Positions 30,372 to 38,803 of a stretch of 40,314 bases of DNA are shown here, piece after piece. The stretch is from Streptomyces sp. BV286 (lineage in GTDB: Bacteria > Actinomycetota > Actinomycetes > Streptomycetales > Streptomycetaceae). The position numbers and the translations under genes are program-made. The notes under the pieces were generated by a model. It made no database searches and was not told the DNA's origin. It saw only the letters and a program-made list of their open reading frames with translations. Within the stretch, counting starts at the first letter, position 1. Each line of letters opens with the position of its first letter. Location: assembly GCF_019090165.1 (NCBI RefSeq), contig NZ_JAHRIB010000197.1:1-40314 (forward strand). The letters are read 5' to 3'.

Positions 30372-31874
30372 TCAGCTGGATGTGGGGAAGTTGAAGCCGG
30401 CGGTCACCTGCTGTGCGGGCTGCGGCCAGCGGGTGGTGACGACCTTGGGCCGGGTGTAGAAGCGGATGCCCTCGGGGCCGTGGATGGGGGAGTCGCCGAT
30501 GAGGGAGTCCTTCCACCCGCCGAAGGAGTAGTACGACATCGGCACGGGCACCGGCACGTTGACGCCGATCATTCCGACCTTGACGTTGCGCTGGAAGCGG
30601 CGTGCGGCCTCGCCGGAGCCGGTGAACAGGGCGGTGCCGTTGCCGTAGGGGTTGGCGTTGATGACGTTGATGGCCTCGTCGAGGGTGTCGACGCGGACGA
30701 CGGCGAGGACCGGTCCGAACAGCTCTTCCTTGTAGGCGTCCATCTCGGTCGTGACGTGGTCGAGGAGGGACGGCCCGGTGAAGAACCCGTCGGCGTATGC
30801 GGGGTCGTCGACCTTGAGGCCACGACCGTCGACGACCACGGCGGCACCCTGTCCGTCGGCGACACCGACGGCGTTCTCTACGCGTTCCTGGGCGGCCTTG
30901 GTGACCAGCGGGCCCATCTCCGTGCCCGCCGCGTCACCGGGACCGACCTTCACCTCGCGTGCCTTGCGCTGAAGGATCTCGACCAGAGCGTCGGCCGCGT
31001 CCCCGACCGCGACGGCGACGGACACCGCCATGCAGCGTTCACCGGCGGAGCCGTAGGCGCCGGCCGTGATGTGGTTGGCGGCGAACTCCAGGTCGGCGTC
31101 GGGCAGGACGACGGCGTGGTTCTTGGCCCCGCCGAGTGCCTGGACGCGCTTGCCGTGCGCGGTGGCCGTCTCGTGGACGTACCTGGCGATCGGCGTGGAA
31201 CCGACGAAGGAGACGGCCTCGATGCCGGAGTGGGTGAGGATCGCGTCGACCGCGTCCTTGCCGCCGTGCACGACGTTGAAGACGCCGTCGGGCAGTCCGG
31301 CCCTCTTGTACAGCTCGGCGACGAAGACTGCGGCGGAGGGGTCGCGCTCGCTGGGCTTGAGGATGAAGGTGTTACCGGTCGCGATGGCGATCGGGTGCAT
31401 CCAAAGGGGCACCATGGCGGGGAAGTTGAAGGGTGTGATGCCCGCGACGACGCCCAGGGGCTGGCGGAAGTTGTGCACGTCCACACCGCGTGAGACCTGG
31501 TCGGAGAAGGACCCCTTCAGGACGTCGCCGAGACCGCACGCGAACTCCACGACCTCCCGGCCGCGCGTGATCTCGCCGCGCGCGTCGTCGACCGTCTTGC
31601 CGTGCTCGGCGGAGATGATTCGGCCCAGCTCCTCCTCGTGTTCCATGAGGAGCTGCCGGAAGGCGAACATGACCTGGGTGCGCTGGGTGAGCGACGACTC
31701 GGACCAGGTCTCGAAGGCGGCGGTGGCGGCCGCGACGGCCGTGTCCACGTCGGCGGCCGAGGCAAGGGCGACCCGGGCCTGTTCCTGGCCGGTGGCCGGG
31801 TTGAACACGGGGGCCGTCTCCGGGCTGGTCCCGGCGGCGGGGGAGCCGTTGATCCAGTGCTCGATGGTTTTCAC
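30372..31874 (-). CDS. mmsA: CoA-acylating methylmalonate-semialdehyde dehydrogenase
   Basis: The 500-residue aldehyde dehydrogenase shows INGSPAAGTSPETAPVFNPA, the cofactor-binding GITPFNFPAMVPLWMHPIAI, FILKPSERDPSA, the glycine motif AVSFVGSTPIARYVHETA, and the active-site segment YGSAGERCMAVSVAV with the catalytic cysteine at about residue 285. PFNFPAMVP and the RCMA context are typical of IolA/MmsA rather than other aldehyde dehydrogenases. It oxidises malonate semialdehyde, the last product of inositol breakdown, or methylmalonate semialdehyde from valine, with NAD+ and CoA to give acetyl-CoA or propionyl-CoA plus CO2. It follows iolD by 29 bases and precedes the MFS gene by 57 bases in the same transcript. 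Confidence 0.95.
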   Translation of the reverse strand: MKTIEHWINGSPAAGTSPETAPVFNPATGQEQARVALASAADVDTAVAAATAAFETWSESSLTQRTQVMFAFRQLLMEHEEELGRIISAEHGKTVDDARGEITRGREVVEFACGLGDVLKGSFSDQVSRGVDVHNFRQPLGVVAGITPFNFPAMVPLWMHPIAIATGNTFILKPSERDPSAAVFVAELYKRAGLPDGVFNVVHGGKDAVDAILTHSGIEAVSFVGSTPIARYVHETATAHGKRVQALGGAKNHAVVLPDADLEFAANHITAGAYGSAGERCMAVSVAVAVGDAADALVEILQRKAREVKVGPGDAAGTEMGPLVTKAAQERVENAVGVADGQGAAVVVDGRGLKVDDPAYADGFFTGPSLLDHVTTEMDAYKEELFGPVLAVVRVDTLDEAINVINANPYGNGTALFTGSGEAARRFQRNVKVGMIGVNVPVPVPMSYYSFGGWKDSLIGDSPIHGPEGIRFYTRPKVVTTRWPQPAQQVTAGFNFPTSS

Positions 31875-31903
31875 GGTGCGGGTTTCCTTTGCGGGGACGG
31901 GAC

Positions 31904-33787
31904 TTACAGGTAGTGGCGCTGGTCCTGCTTGCGGGCGGCGTACGTCTCGTACGCGTCACGGGTGGAGTCCAGGGCGGAGGTCTGGCTCACCGGCACGTCC
32001 CACCAGCCGTGGCCGGGCGGGTTCGGCCCGTACAGGTCGGTCTCGACGTGCACGACCGTGGTGCGGGTGGCGGCCTTCGCCTTCTCCATCGCCGCACGGA
32101 ACTCGTCTACGGAGGTGGCGTGCAGTACGTCCGCGCCGAGCGAGGAGGCGTTGGCGGCGAGGTCGATGGGAAGTACGTCGCCGTCGAGCTGTCCCGAATC
32201 TCCGTTGCGGAAGCGGTACTTGGTGCCGAACCGCTGCGAGCCGAGTGACTCGGACAGGGCGCCGATGGAAGCGAAGCCGTGGTTCTGGACGAGGACGATG
32301 ATGACCTTCAGGCCCTCGGAGACCATGGTCACGATCTCCTGGGCCATCATCAGATACGAGCCGTCGCCGACGAGTACGACGACCTCGCGCGACGGGTCGG
32401 CCATCCTCGTGCCGACGCCGGCGGCGACCTCGTAGCCCATGCAGGAGTACGCGTACTCCACGTGGTAGGCCTTCGGATCCCGCGCCCGCCACAGCTGTTG
32501 CAGGTCGCCGGGCATGGAGCCGGCTGCGTTGATGACGACGTCACGGTCGCCCAGCACGTCGCTCAGCGCGCCGAGGATCTGGGTCTGGGCGGGCAGTTCA
32601 CCGGTGTGCCGGTCGGTCGCGAAGCACTCCTCCTCGATCTCCCGTGTCCGGGAGATGAGTTGGCGTGTGCGGTCGCGGTACTCCGGGGCGACCTCCCAGT
32701 CCGTCAGCGCGCCCGCGAGGGCCTGGATGCCGAGCCGGGCGTCGGCCACCAGCGGTTCCGCCGAGTGCTTGACGGCGTCCAGGCGTGCCACGTTGAGGTT
32801 GACGAACGTGACGTCCGGGTTGCCGAAGACGGTGTGGCTGGCAGTGGTGAAGTCGGAGTACCGGGTGCCGATGCCGAGGACGACGTCCGCCTCGCGTGCG
32901 AGTTCGTTCGCCGCGTACGAGCCGGTCGAACCGATGCCGCCGACCGCGTAGGGGTGGTCCCAGGGCACCGCGCCCTTGCCTGCATGGGTGTCCGCGACCG
33001 GGATGCCGCTGGCTTCGGCGAAGGCCCGCAGCTGGGTCTCGGCGCCGGAGTAGACGGCACCGCCGCCGGCCACGATCAGAGGCCTGCGGGCACCGCGCAA
33101 CAGACGCGCGGCCCGCTCGACGGCGGCCGGTTCCGGTACCGGGCGGCCCACGTGCCAGACCCGGCGCCGGAAGAAGGAGAGGGGCCAGTCGTACGCCTCG
33201 GCCTGGACGTCCTGGGGCAGCGAGAGGGTGACGGCGCCGGTCTCGACCGGGTCGGTGAGCACCCGCATCGCGGCCAGCGCGGCCGGGATCAGCTGCTCGG
33301 GCCGGGAGATCCGGTCGAAGTACTTGGACACGGCCCTGAAGGCGTCGTTGACCGTGACGTCCCCGCCGCGGGTGTCCTCCAGCTGCTGGAGTACCGGGTC
33401 GGCGGCACGGGTCGCGAACATGTCGCTGGGCAGCAGCAGGACCGGGATCCGGTTGGTGGTGGCCAGGGCCGCGCCGGTGATCATGTTCGTGGAGCCGGGT
33501 CCGGTCGACGCCGAGCAGGCGAAGGTCGCCAGCCGGTCGCGCATCTTCGCGTACGCCACCGACGCGTGCACCATGCCCTGCTCGTTGCGGGCCAAGTAGT
33601 AGGGCAGGTCGGCCTCTTGGGTGACGGCGGCCTGCAGGAGCGCCTGGCCCAGACCGGCCACGTTGCCGTGCCCGAAGATGCCCCAGACCCCGGGGATCAG
33701 CCGCTGCTCCTGGCCGTCGCGCTCGCTGTACTGCTTCGCCAGGAAGCGCACGAGGGCCTGCGCGGTGGTGAGCCTGATCGTTTCCAT
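31904..33787 (-). CDS. iolD: 3D-(3,5/4)-trihydroxycyclohexane-1,2-dione hydrolase
   Basis: From ATG 33787 the protein has 627 residues, normal for IolD. It is a thiamine-diphosphate enzyme: METIRLTTAQALVRFLAKQY, PGVWGIFGHGNVAGLGQALL (catalytic region of the PYR domain), AYAKMRDRLATFACSASTGP, the central domain (RPLIVAGGGAVYSGAETQLR), and the ThDP/Mg motif VLVGDGSYLMMAQEIVTMVS ending VQNHG. It hydrolyses the ring of trihydroxycyclohexanedione to 5-deoxy-D-glucuronate, the ring-opening step of inositol catabolism. Its ATG shares one base with the iolB stop (TGATG), so the two are translated together. The open frame extends 24 codons further into iolB, but the true start is fixed by the METIRLT homology and the overlap. 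Confidence 0.95.
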   Translation of the reverse strand: METIRLTTAQALVRFLAKQYSERDGQEQRLIPGVWGIFGHGNVAGLGQALLQAAVTQEADLPYYLARNEQGMVHASVAYAKMRDRLATFACSASTGPGSTNMITGAALATTNRIPVLLLPSDMFATRAADPVLQQLEDTRGGDVTVNDAFRAVSKYFDRISRPEQLIPAALAAMRVLTDPVETGAVTLSLPQDVQAEAYDWPLSFFRRRVWHVGRPVPEPAAVERAARLLRGARRPLIVAGGGAVYSGAETQLRAFAEASGIPVADTHAGKGAVPWDHPYAVGGIGSTGSYAANELAREADVVLGIGTRYSDFTTASHTVFGNPDVTFVNLNVARLDAVKHSAEPLVADARLGIQALAGALTDWEVAPEYRDRTRQLISRTREIEEECFATDRHTGELPAQTQILGALSDVLGDRDVVINAAGSMPGDLQQLWRARDPKAYHVEYAYSCMGYEVAAGVGTRMADPSREVVVLVGDGSYLMMAQEIVTMVSEGLKVIIVLVQNHGFASIGALSESLGSQRFGTKYRFRNGDSGQLDGDVLPIDLAANASSLGADVLHATSVDEFRAAMEKAKAATRTTVVHVETDLYGPNPPGHGWWDVPVSQTSALDSTRDAYETYAARKQDQRHYL

Positions 33788-34680
33788 CACTGGTTCTCCT
33801 TGGCCCCGAACGGCAGCCGGGGATCGGTCGCCCGGGACTCCCAGGTGCCGCGGACCCACCCGTGGGCGGGGTCGTCGCAGATCAGCCAGGCGCGGTCCTG
33901 CCCCGGGCCCGCCATGACGTTGAGGTAGTAGAGGTCGTAGCCGGGCGCGGCGATCGACGGGCCGTGCCAGCCGTGCGGGATCAGCACGGTGTCGCCGGAA
34001 CGGACCTCGGCGAGCACGTCGATGGGCCGCTCCGGGGTGCCGTAGACCCGCTGGTAGGCGAAGCCGTCCTGGCCCGCGACCTGGAAGTAGTAGATCTCCT
34101 CCAGCTCGGACTCGACCGGGTTGCCGCTGTCGTCAGTGCGGACCTCGTCGTGCTTGTGCGGCGGGTACGAGGACCAGTTGCCGCCGGGGGTGAGGACCTC
34201 GCACACCAGCAGCTGCTCGGCGTCGAACGTGCCCGGCAGGCAGTAGTTGTTGACCTGGCGGGAGCAGTTCCCGGCGCCGCGCAGCTCGACGGGCACGTCC
34301 TCCTTGCGCCCGTACCGAGCCGAGTGACCTCCCCGCTCGGTACGGGCGGAGGGCAGCGCGAACAGACCTCCCTGCGCGCTGCTGATCAGGGCTTCCGACG
34401 CGCGCGGGAGATACGCGAAGTCGGTGGCCGAGGCGAACACGCCTGTCCGACCGTCGAGTTCGAAGGCCCTGCCGTCCGTGGTGACGGTGCAGGAGCCCGT
34501 CAGCGGCAGGACCAGGAACTCGGAATCCCCGGTGGACAGGGCGTGTGCCTGGCCCGGCCTCAGGGTCAGGATCCTGAGGCCGGAGTATCCCCAGCCAGCC
34601 GACTCGGGGGTGACCACGAGGTCGTACGAGCCGTCGGCCGAAGTCCCGTGGGGGAGGTGGTACTTGCTCGTGTCGCTCAC
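33787..34680 (-). CDS. iolB: 5-deoxy-glucuronate isomerase
   Basis: The 297-residue protein is a bicupin of the IolB/KduI family: KYHLPHGTSADGSYDLVVTP, ESAGWGYSGLRILTLRPGQA, the second cupin core with GGNWSSYPPHKHDEVRTDDS (metal ligands in HKHDE), ELEEIYYFQV and GDTVLIPHGWHGPSIAAPGY. It converts 5-deoxy-D-glucuronate into 2-deoxy-5-keto-D-gluconate, between IolD and IolC in the pathway. The start is GTG 34680, sharing bases with the stop of the aldolase gene (GTGA), and its stop overlaps the iolD start (TGATG). These double overlaps show tight translational coupling across aldolase-iolB-iolD. Confidence 0.95.
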   Translation of the reverse strand: MSDTSKYHLPHGTSADGSYDLVVTPESAGWGYSGLRILTLRPGQAHALSTGDSEFLVLPLTGSCTVTTDGRAFELDGRTGVFASATDFAYLPRASEALISSAQGGLFALPSARTERGGHSARYGRKEDVPVELRGAGNCSRQVNNYCLPGTFDAEQLLVCEVLTPGGNWSSYPPHKHDEVRTDDSGNPVESELEEIYYFQVAGQDGFAYQRVYGTPERPIDVLAEVRSGDTVLIPHGWHGPSIAAPGYDLYYLNVMAGPGQDRAWLICDDPAHGWVRGTWESRATDPRLPFGAKENQ

Positions 34681-35549
34681 AGCAGGCTCACCGCCCGGTC
34701 CACCGCACCGGCGACGTCGCCGCCTGCGGGGTAGAGCAGAGAGCGGCCCACGACCAGGCCCTGCGCGGTGGGCTGCTTGAGGGCCTTGCCCCAGGAGGCG
34801 AAGGCCGCGTCCGGGTCGGTGACCTCGCCGCCGAGCAGGAGCGCCGGGAGGGTGGAGGCGGAGAGGACCCGCTCCATGTCGTCCACGACCGGCAGCTTCA
34901 GCCAGGTGTAGGCGGTGCGTCGGCCGAGCCCCGAGGCAATGGTGACCGACTTGATGACCGCGTCGGTGGAGAGGTCGTTGCGGACCCTGCCGTCCTGCCA
35001 GGTGGAGAGGAACGGCTCGACGAGTGCTATGAGCTGACGGTCATTCAGCTCGTCGACCGCGCGGGCGGTGTTCTGAAGGACGGACGGCGTCGCCGGGTCC
35101 TGAAGGGCGATGCGGGTGAGCATCTTGCCACCGTCGAAACGCATCGCGGCGAGGGTCTCGGCGTCGTAGCCCGTGAAGCGGTCGTCGATCTCGAAGACCG
35201 ACCCCGCGAGCCCGGCCCGGTTCATCGAGCCGAAGACACTCTTGCCGTCGAGCACGCCGAGCAGCAGCAGGTCGTCCAGGATGTCCGCGGTGGCCAGCAC
35301 ACCGGTCACGCCGGGCCGCTCCAGGGCGACGCACAGACGGTCCAGCAGTTGGAAGCGGTCGGCCATGGCGGTGGGGTCGCCGCCGACGCCGTTGGCGCCG
35401 CGCGCGGGATGGTCCGCCGCGATGATCATCGCCTTGCCGTGCTCGCCGAGCAGCGAGGTGGCCCGTACGCGTCGCGCGGCGGCCGCCGCGACGGCACCGG
35501 GATCACTGACCCGGGCCTCCACGATCCGGCTCACGTTGTCGGACAGCAC
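34677..35549 (-). CDS. Cgl0159-type (beta/alpha)8 aldolase of inositol catabolism
   Basis: Starting at GTG 35549 (GAGAGG upstream), the protein has 290 residues. It is a class I aldolase-like barrel: LLGEHGKAMIIAADHPARGA, ANGVGGDPTAMADRFQLLDR, GVTGVLATADILDDLLLLGV, NRAGLAGSVFEIDDRFTGYD, AMRFDGGKMLTRIALQDPAT and RTAYTWLKLPVVDDMERVLS. The TWLKLP lysine would be the Schiff-base residue. Similar barrel proteins sit next to iolC in Corynebacterium inositol clusters. Its position between the iolC kinase and iolB suggests it cleaves 2-deoxy-5-keto-gluconate 6-phosphate into dihydroxyacetone phosphate and malonate semialdehyde, replacing IolJ. That role is inferred from context. It begins four bases after iolC and overlaps iolB. 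Confidence 0.8.
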   Translation of the reverse strand: MLSDNVSRIVEARVSDPGAVAAAAARRVRATSLLGEHGKAMIIAADHPARGANGVGGDPTAMADRFQLLDRLCVALERPGVTGVLATADILDDLLLLGVLDGKSVFGSMNRAGLAGSVFEIDDRFTGYDAETLAAMRFDGGKMLTRIALQDPATPSVLQNTARAVDELNDRQLIALVEPFLSTWQDGRVRNDLSTDAVIKSVTIASGLGRRTAYTWLKLPVVDDMERVLSASTLPALLLGGEVTDPDAAFASWGKALKQPTAQGLVVGRSLLYPAGGDVAGAVDRAVSLL

Positions 35550-35553
35550 GTCG

Positions 35554-36522
35554 TCACACCTCTCGTTCGATGGGGGCGGCAGTGGCCGCGTGCAGCTTGG
35601 CCTCGACCTCGGCCTCGGTCGGCATGGCGTCGGAGCAGGACAGCCGGCCCGCGACGATGGCGCCGGCGGCGTTGGCGAAGGCGACGGTGCGGCGGGTGTC
35701 CCAGCCGGACAGCAGCCCGTGGCAGAGTGCGCCGCCGAAGGCGTCACCGGCGCCGAGGCCGTTGACGACGTCCACCGGGACCGGTGCGATCTCGGCGGTC
35801 GAGCCGTCCCGGTTCATGGCGAGCACGCCCTTGGGTCCCTGCTTCACCACGGCGAGTTCGACCCCGGCGGCGAGCAGCGCCTTCGCGGCCGCGTACGGCT
35901 CGCGCTCACCGGTGGCGACCTCGCACTCGTCGAGGTTGCCGACCGCGACGGTGGTGTGGCGCAGGGCCTCGGCGTAGTACGTACGGGCTGCCGCCGGGTC
36001 CTTCCAGAACATCGGCCGCCAGTCGAGGTCGAAGACCGTCGTTCCTGCCTTCGCCCGGTGTGCCAGGGCGGCGAGGGTGGCCGAGCGGCTCGGGTTCTCG
36101 CTCAGCCCGGTTCCGGTGATCCAGTAGACGCCGGCGTCGCGCACCGCCGCGAGGTCGAGGTCGTCGGAGCGGATGTCCAGGTCGGGCGCCTTCGGCAGGC
36201 GGTAGAAGTAGAGCGGGAAGTCGTCCGGCGGGAAGATCTCGCAGAAGGTCACCGGGGTCGGCGCGATGTCCGACGTACCGACGAAGCGGGTGTCGACGCC
36301 ATAGCCGTCCAGGGCCGTGCGGACGAAGTCCCCGAACGGGTCGCGGCCGGTCTTGGTGATCACGGCCGCGGAGTGCCCGTAACGGGCGGCGGCGACGGCT
36401 ACGTTGGTCGGGCTGCCGCCCAGGTACTTGCCGAACGAGGCGACCTCGGCCAGTCCCACGCCTGTCTGGAGCGGATACACATCCACTCCGACGCGGCCCA
36501 TGGTCAGCACTTCCAACGGCAT
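35554..36522 (-). CDS. iolC: 5-dehydro-2-deoxygluconokinase
   Basis: The 322-residue protein is a PfkB/ribokinase-family kinase: MPLEVLTMGRVGVDVYPLQT, the substrate-binding GKYLGGSPTNVAVAAARYGH, AAVITKTGRDPFGDFVRTAL, TTVFDLDWRPMFWKD, and the anion-hole motif VDVVNGLGAGDAFGGALCHG with catalytic Asp at about residue 270. VDWRP/LDWRP and the GGSPTN pair are typical of IolC. It phosphorylates 2-deoxy-5-keto-D-gluconate at C6 with ATP. It is the first gene of the iol unit, and AAGGGA lies before the ATG. The upstream region carries a TTGACA box and a palindromic operator. Unlike some bacterial IolC proteins it lacks a fused C-terminal aldolase domain; a separate aldolase gene follows. Confidence 0.95.
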   Translation of the reverse strand: MPLEVLTMGRVGVDVYPLQTGVGLAEVASFGKYLGGSPTNVAVAAARYGHSAAVITKTGRDPFGDFVRTALDGYGVDTRFVGTSDIAPTPVTFCEIFPPDDFPLYFYRLPKAPDLDIRSDDLDLAAVRDAGVYWITGTGLSENPSRSATLAALAHRAKAGTTVFDLDWRPMFWKDPAAARTYYAEALRHTTVAVGNLDECEVATGEREPYAAAKALLAAGVELAVVKQGPKGVLAMNRDGSTAEIAPVPVDVVNGLGAGDAFGGALCHGLLSGWDTRRTVAFANAAGAIVAGRLSCSDAMPTEAEVEAKLHAATAAPIEREV

Positions 36523-36566
36523 AACGCGGTTTCCCTTCGCTCCGGAGATCCCCGGGGACGGTGGAC

Positions 36567-36580
36567 TTAAAGCGCTTTAA
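36567..36580. promoter_or_regulatory. Perfect palindromic operator before iolC
   Basis: TTAAAGCGCTTTAA is a 14-bp perfect palindrome 44 bases upstream of the iolC ATG. The central GCGC with flanking AT resembles operators of LacI- or GntR-type sugar regulators. It lies downstream of the putative promoter (36599-36627), where a bound repressor would block elongation. A partial copy (TTTAAGCG on the minus strand, 36616-36609) lies within the promoter spacer. The regulator gene is not in the window. Confidence 0.65.
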
Positions 36581-36598
36581 AAGCACCTACAGCGAAGA

Positions 36599-36627
36599 AC
36601 GATGCCTTCGCTTAAATGTCCTGTCAA
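36599..36627 (-). promoter_or_regulatory. Probable iolC operon promoter
   Basis: On the minus strand TTGACA (36627-36622) is a perfect -35 box. After exactly 17 bases comes CATCGT (36604-36599), a weak -10 element. It is the only consensus -35 that I noticed in the region upstream of the iol unit. The surrounding 60 bases are AT-rich for this genome. The poor -10 makes activation or another -10 possible. Confidence 0.5.
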
Positions 36628-36758
36628 TAGGTTGTTACTACGGGATTTCGCGGGCCGATCGGCCGCGCCGCGAGGCCGATGAGAAACGACGGTGGCGAGG
36701 GCCGGATACCGGCGCCGTGCGCCGGTTCATCGGCGGTGTGCAGACCTGGTGACTCCGT

Positions 36759-36792
36759 GACTCGGGCCTGATCCGCAGGTCAGGCCCGAGTC
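36759..36792. terminator. Hairpin ending the ABC importer/isomerase unit
   Basis: GACTCGGGCCTGA (36759-36771) and TCAGGCCCGAGTC (36780-36792) make a perfect 13-bp stem with an 8-base loop, 85 bases after the stop of the IolH-like gene. It separates that transcript from the iolC promoter. No T-run follows. Confidence 0.65.
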
Positions 36793-36876
36793 GGAAAGAG
36801 CCACCACGCGTACGGTGCCGGGAGAGGGCCGGGCCCGTCAGAGCCTGGCAGAGCCCATCAGGACCGTCAGCGCCGG

Positions 36877-37734
36877 TCAGGACCCGGCGGCCAGGTATCC
36901 GTCGATCTTCTCGCGCATGAACCGCGAGGACTCGTGGGCTCGTTCCTCCCACGCGAACACGCAGGCGGTCAGCGTGCCGTCGAAGTTGTTCGCCTTCAGC
37001 TCCCGGAAGAGCTCACCGAAGTCGACCTCGCCCTGTCCGATGTCCAGGTGCTGGTGGATCCGCGCCGGGGTGCCGGGCGGATTGAGGATGTACCGGTTGC
37101 CGGACGACGCCGTGTGGTCGAAGGCGTCGGCGAGGTGCACGTGGGTCAGCAGGTCACCGGCGTACTGGATGATGCCGGGTGCGTCGTTGCCGATGTGGAA
37201 GGTGTGCGGGGCGCAGTACAGGAACGTGACGTTGGGGTGGTTGATGCCCCGGATCAGGTTGACCGCGTCGTAGCCGTTCTCGATGAAGTCGTCCGGGTGC
37301 GGTTCCAGGGCCAGGTGAATGCCCTCGCGCTCGAAGACCGGGAGGAGTTCGTCGAGGGTCTTCCAGAACTGCGCCTCACTGCGGTCGGCTTGCTCCGGGC
37401 GGCCGTTGAACTCGGAGATCATGCTGTCCACGCCGAGGTCGGCGGCGATCTGGATGGACCGCTTCCAGTACCGTACGGCGGCCTGCCGGTCGTCTTCGTC
37501 CGGCCCGGACCAGCGGAAAAGGGGCAGCATCGAGGAGATGCCGACTCCCGCCGCGTCCAGTGCCTTGCGGAACTTCCGTACGGTCGCGTCGTCGACACGG
37601 GGATGGCGGAAGAACGGGATGAAGTCCTCGCGGGGGGAGAGCTCGATCCACTCGTAGCCCAACTCGGCCACCACAGCGGGTAGTTCGAGCAGCGGGGTGT
37701 CGCGGATCATGTACGGATCGAGGGCGATCTTCAT
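36877..37734 (-). CDS. IolH-like sugar phosphate isomerase/epimerase
   Basis: From ATG 37734 the protein has 285 residues and is a TIM barrel of the AP_endonuc_2 class: MKIALDPYMIRDTPLLELPA, VVAELGYEWIELSPREDFIP, VGISSMLPLFRWSG, VDSMISEFNGRPEQADRSEA, IHLALEPHPDDFIENGYDAV, VTFLYCAPHTFHIGND, THVHLADAFDHTA and GQGEVDFGELFRELKANNFD. Metal ligands are expected in SEFNG, LEPHPDD, APHTFH and GEVDF. The sequence resembles IolH-type proteins of actinobacterial inositol clusters, whose exact reaction is uncertain; dehydratase (IolE) or epimerase roles are possible. It is the last gene of the importer transcript, 135 bases after the ATPase, and ends before a strong hairpin. Confidence 0.85.
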   Translation of the reverse strand: MKIALDPYMIRDTPLLELPAVVAELGYEWIELSPREDFIPFFRHPRVDDATVRKFRKALDAAGVGISSMLPLFRWSGPDEDDRQAAVRYWKRSIQIAADLGVDSMISEFNGRPEQADRSEAQFWKTLDELLPVFEREGIHLALEPHPDDFIENGYDAVNLIRGINHPNVTFLYCAPHTFHIGNDAPGIIQYAGDLLTHVHLADAFDHTASSGNRYILNPPGTPARIHQHLDIGQGEVDFGELFRELKANNFDGTLTACVFAWEERAHESSRFMREKIDGYLAAGS

Positions 37735-37869
37735 GAGGGAATGCCTTCGGGTCGGTAGGGGACGGTGGAGCGTTGGATCGGGACGCCTTGGGCGCGGCGG
37801 TCCTCGGTGCAGTGGCCCGTGGTCCAGTGGTCCTCGCACTGGGGGCGGCAGCCGATGAGTTCGCCGCTG

Positions 37870-38799
37870 TCAGGTTTTGCCTTCGGCGGAGGCAGAGGCG
37901 GAAGCGGAGGTGGTGGTGGGTGTTTTGAGGTCCTCGGCTTCAGGGAGTTCCTCGACGTCGACGCCGCGGACTTGGGCGAGTTCGTGTTTGAGGGCGGCGA
38001 GTTCGGCGCCGCCGGCCATGTGGTTGGTGAGTTCTTCGAGGGTGACGTCGCTGCGGGCGGCGGAGAGTTCCATGGTGCCCAGGCGCAGGACGCTGAAGTG
38101 GTCGCCGACCATGTAGGCGTGGTGGGGGTTGTGGGTGATGAAGATGACGCCCAGGCCGCGGTCGCGGGCGGCGGCGATGTACTTGAGGACGACGCCGGAC
38201 TGCTTGACGCCGAGGGCGGCGGTGGGCTCGTCGAGGATGAGGACGCGGGCGCCGAAGTAGACGGCGCGGGCGATGGCCACGGACTGGCGCTGGCCGCCGG
38301 AGAGGGTGCCGATGGGCTGGTCGAGGTCGTCCAGGACGATGCCCATGTTGCGCAGTTCCTGGTCGGCGGTCTCCTTCATCTTCGCGATGTCGAGGCGGCG
38401 GACGGGCCAGGGGCCCTTGGTCATCTCGGAGCCGAGGAAGAAGTTCCGCCAGACCGGCATGAGGGGGACGGTGGCGAGGTCCTGGTAGACGGTGGCGATG
38501 CCCTTGTCGAGGGCTTCGCGTGGGGTGCTGAGGTGGACGGCGTGGCCGTCGATGAGGAACTGGCCCTCGGTGTGCTGGTGCAGGCCGGAGATGATCTTGA
38601 TCAGGGTGGACTTGCCGGCGCCGTTGTCGCCGAGGACGCAGGTGACCTGGCTGGGATACACGGCCAGGTCCACGCCGTGCAGGGCGCGGACGTTGCCGTA
38701 GGCCTTGCCCGCGCCCTTCAGCTGGACGACCGGCTCGGCGTCCCCGGGCCTGTCCTGGACGGCGGTGGCCCCGTTGGGGGAGGTGTTGTCGGTGGTCAT
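37870..38799 (-). CDS. Sugar ABC transporter ATP-binding protein, single domain
   Basis: The 309-residue protein has one complete ABC ATPase: VVQLKGAGKAYGNVRALHGV, Walker A LGDNGAGKSTLIKIISGLHQ, Q-loop ATVYQDLATVPLMPVWRN, signature GTLSGGQRQSVAIARAV, Walker B ARVLILDEPTAALGVKQSGV and H-loop GVIFITHNPHHAYMVGD. The family is that of RbsA/CUT2 importers, but RbsA has two ATPase domains (about 500 residues) and this has only one, so it would act as a homodimer. A Ser/Ala-rich tail ends the protein (TPTTTSASASASAEGKT). The gene follows the permease by four bases. It energises uptake of inositol or a related cyclitol or sugar. Confidence 0.9.
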   Translation of the reverse strand: MTTDNTSPNGATAVQDRPGDAEPVVQLKGAGKAYGNVRALHGVDLAVYPSQVTCVLGDNGAGKSTLIKIISGLHQHTEGQFLIDGHAVHLSTPREALDKGIATVYQDLATVPLMPVWRNFFLGSEMTKGPWPVRRLDIAKMKETADQELRNMGIVLDDLDQPIGTLSGGQRQSVAIARAVYFGARVLILDEPTAALGVKQSGVVLKYIAAARDRGLGVIFITHNPHHAYMVGDHFSVLRLGTMELSAARSDVTLEELTNHMAGGAELAALKHELAQVRGVDVEELPEAEDLKTPTTTSASASASAEGKT

Positions 38800-38803
38800 G
38801 GCG

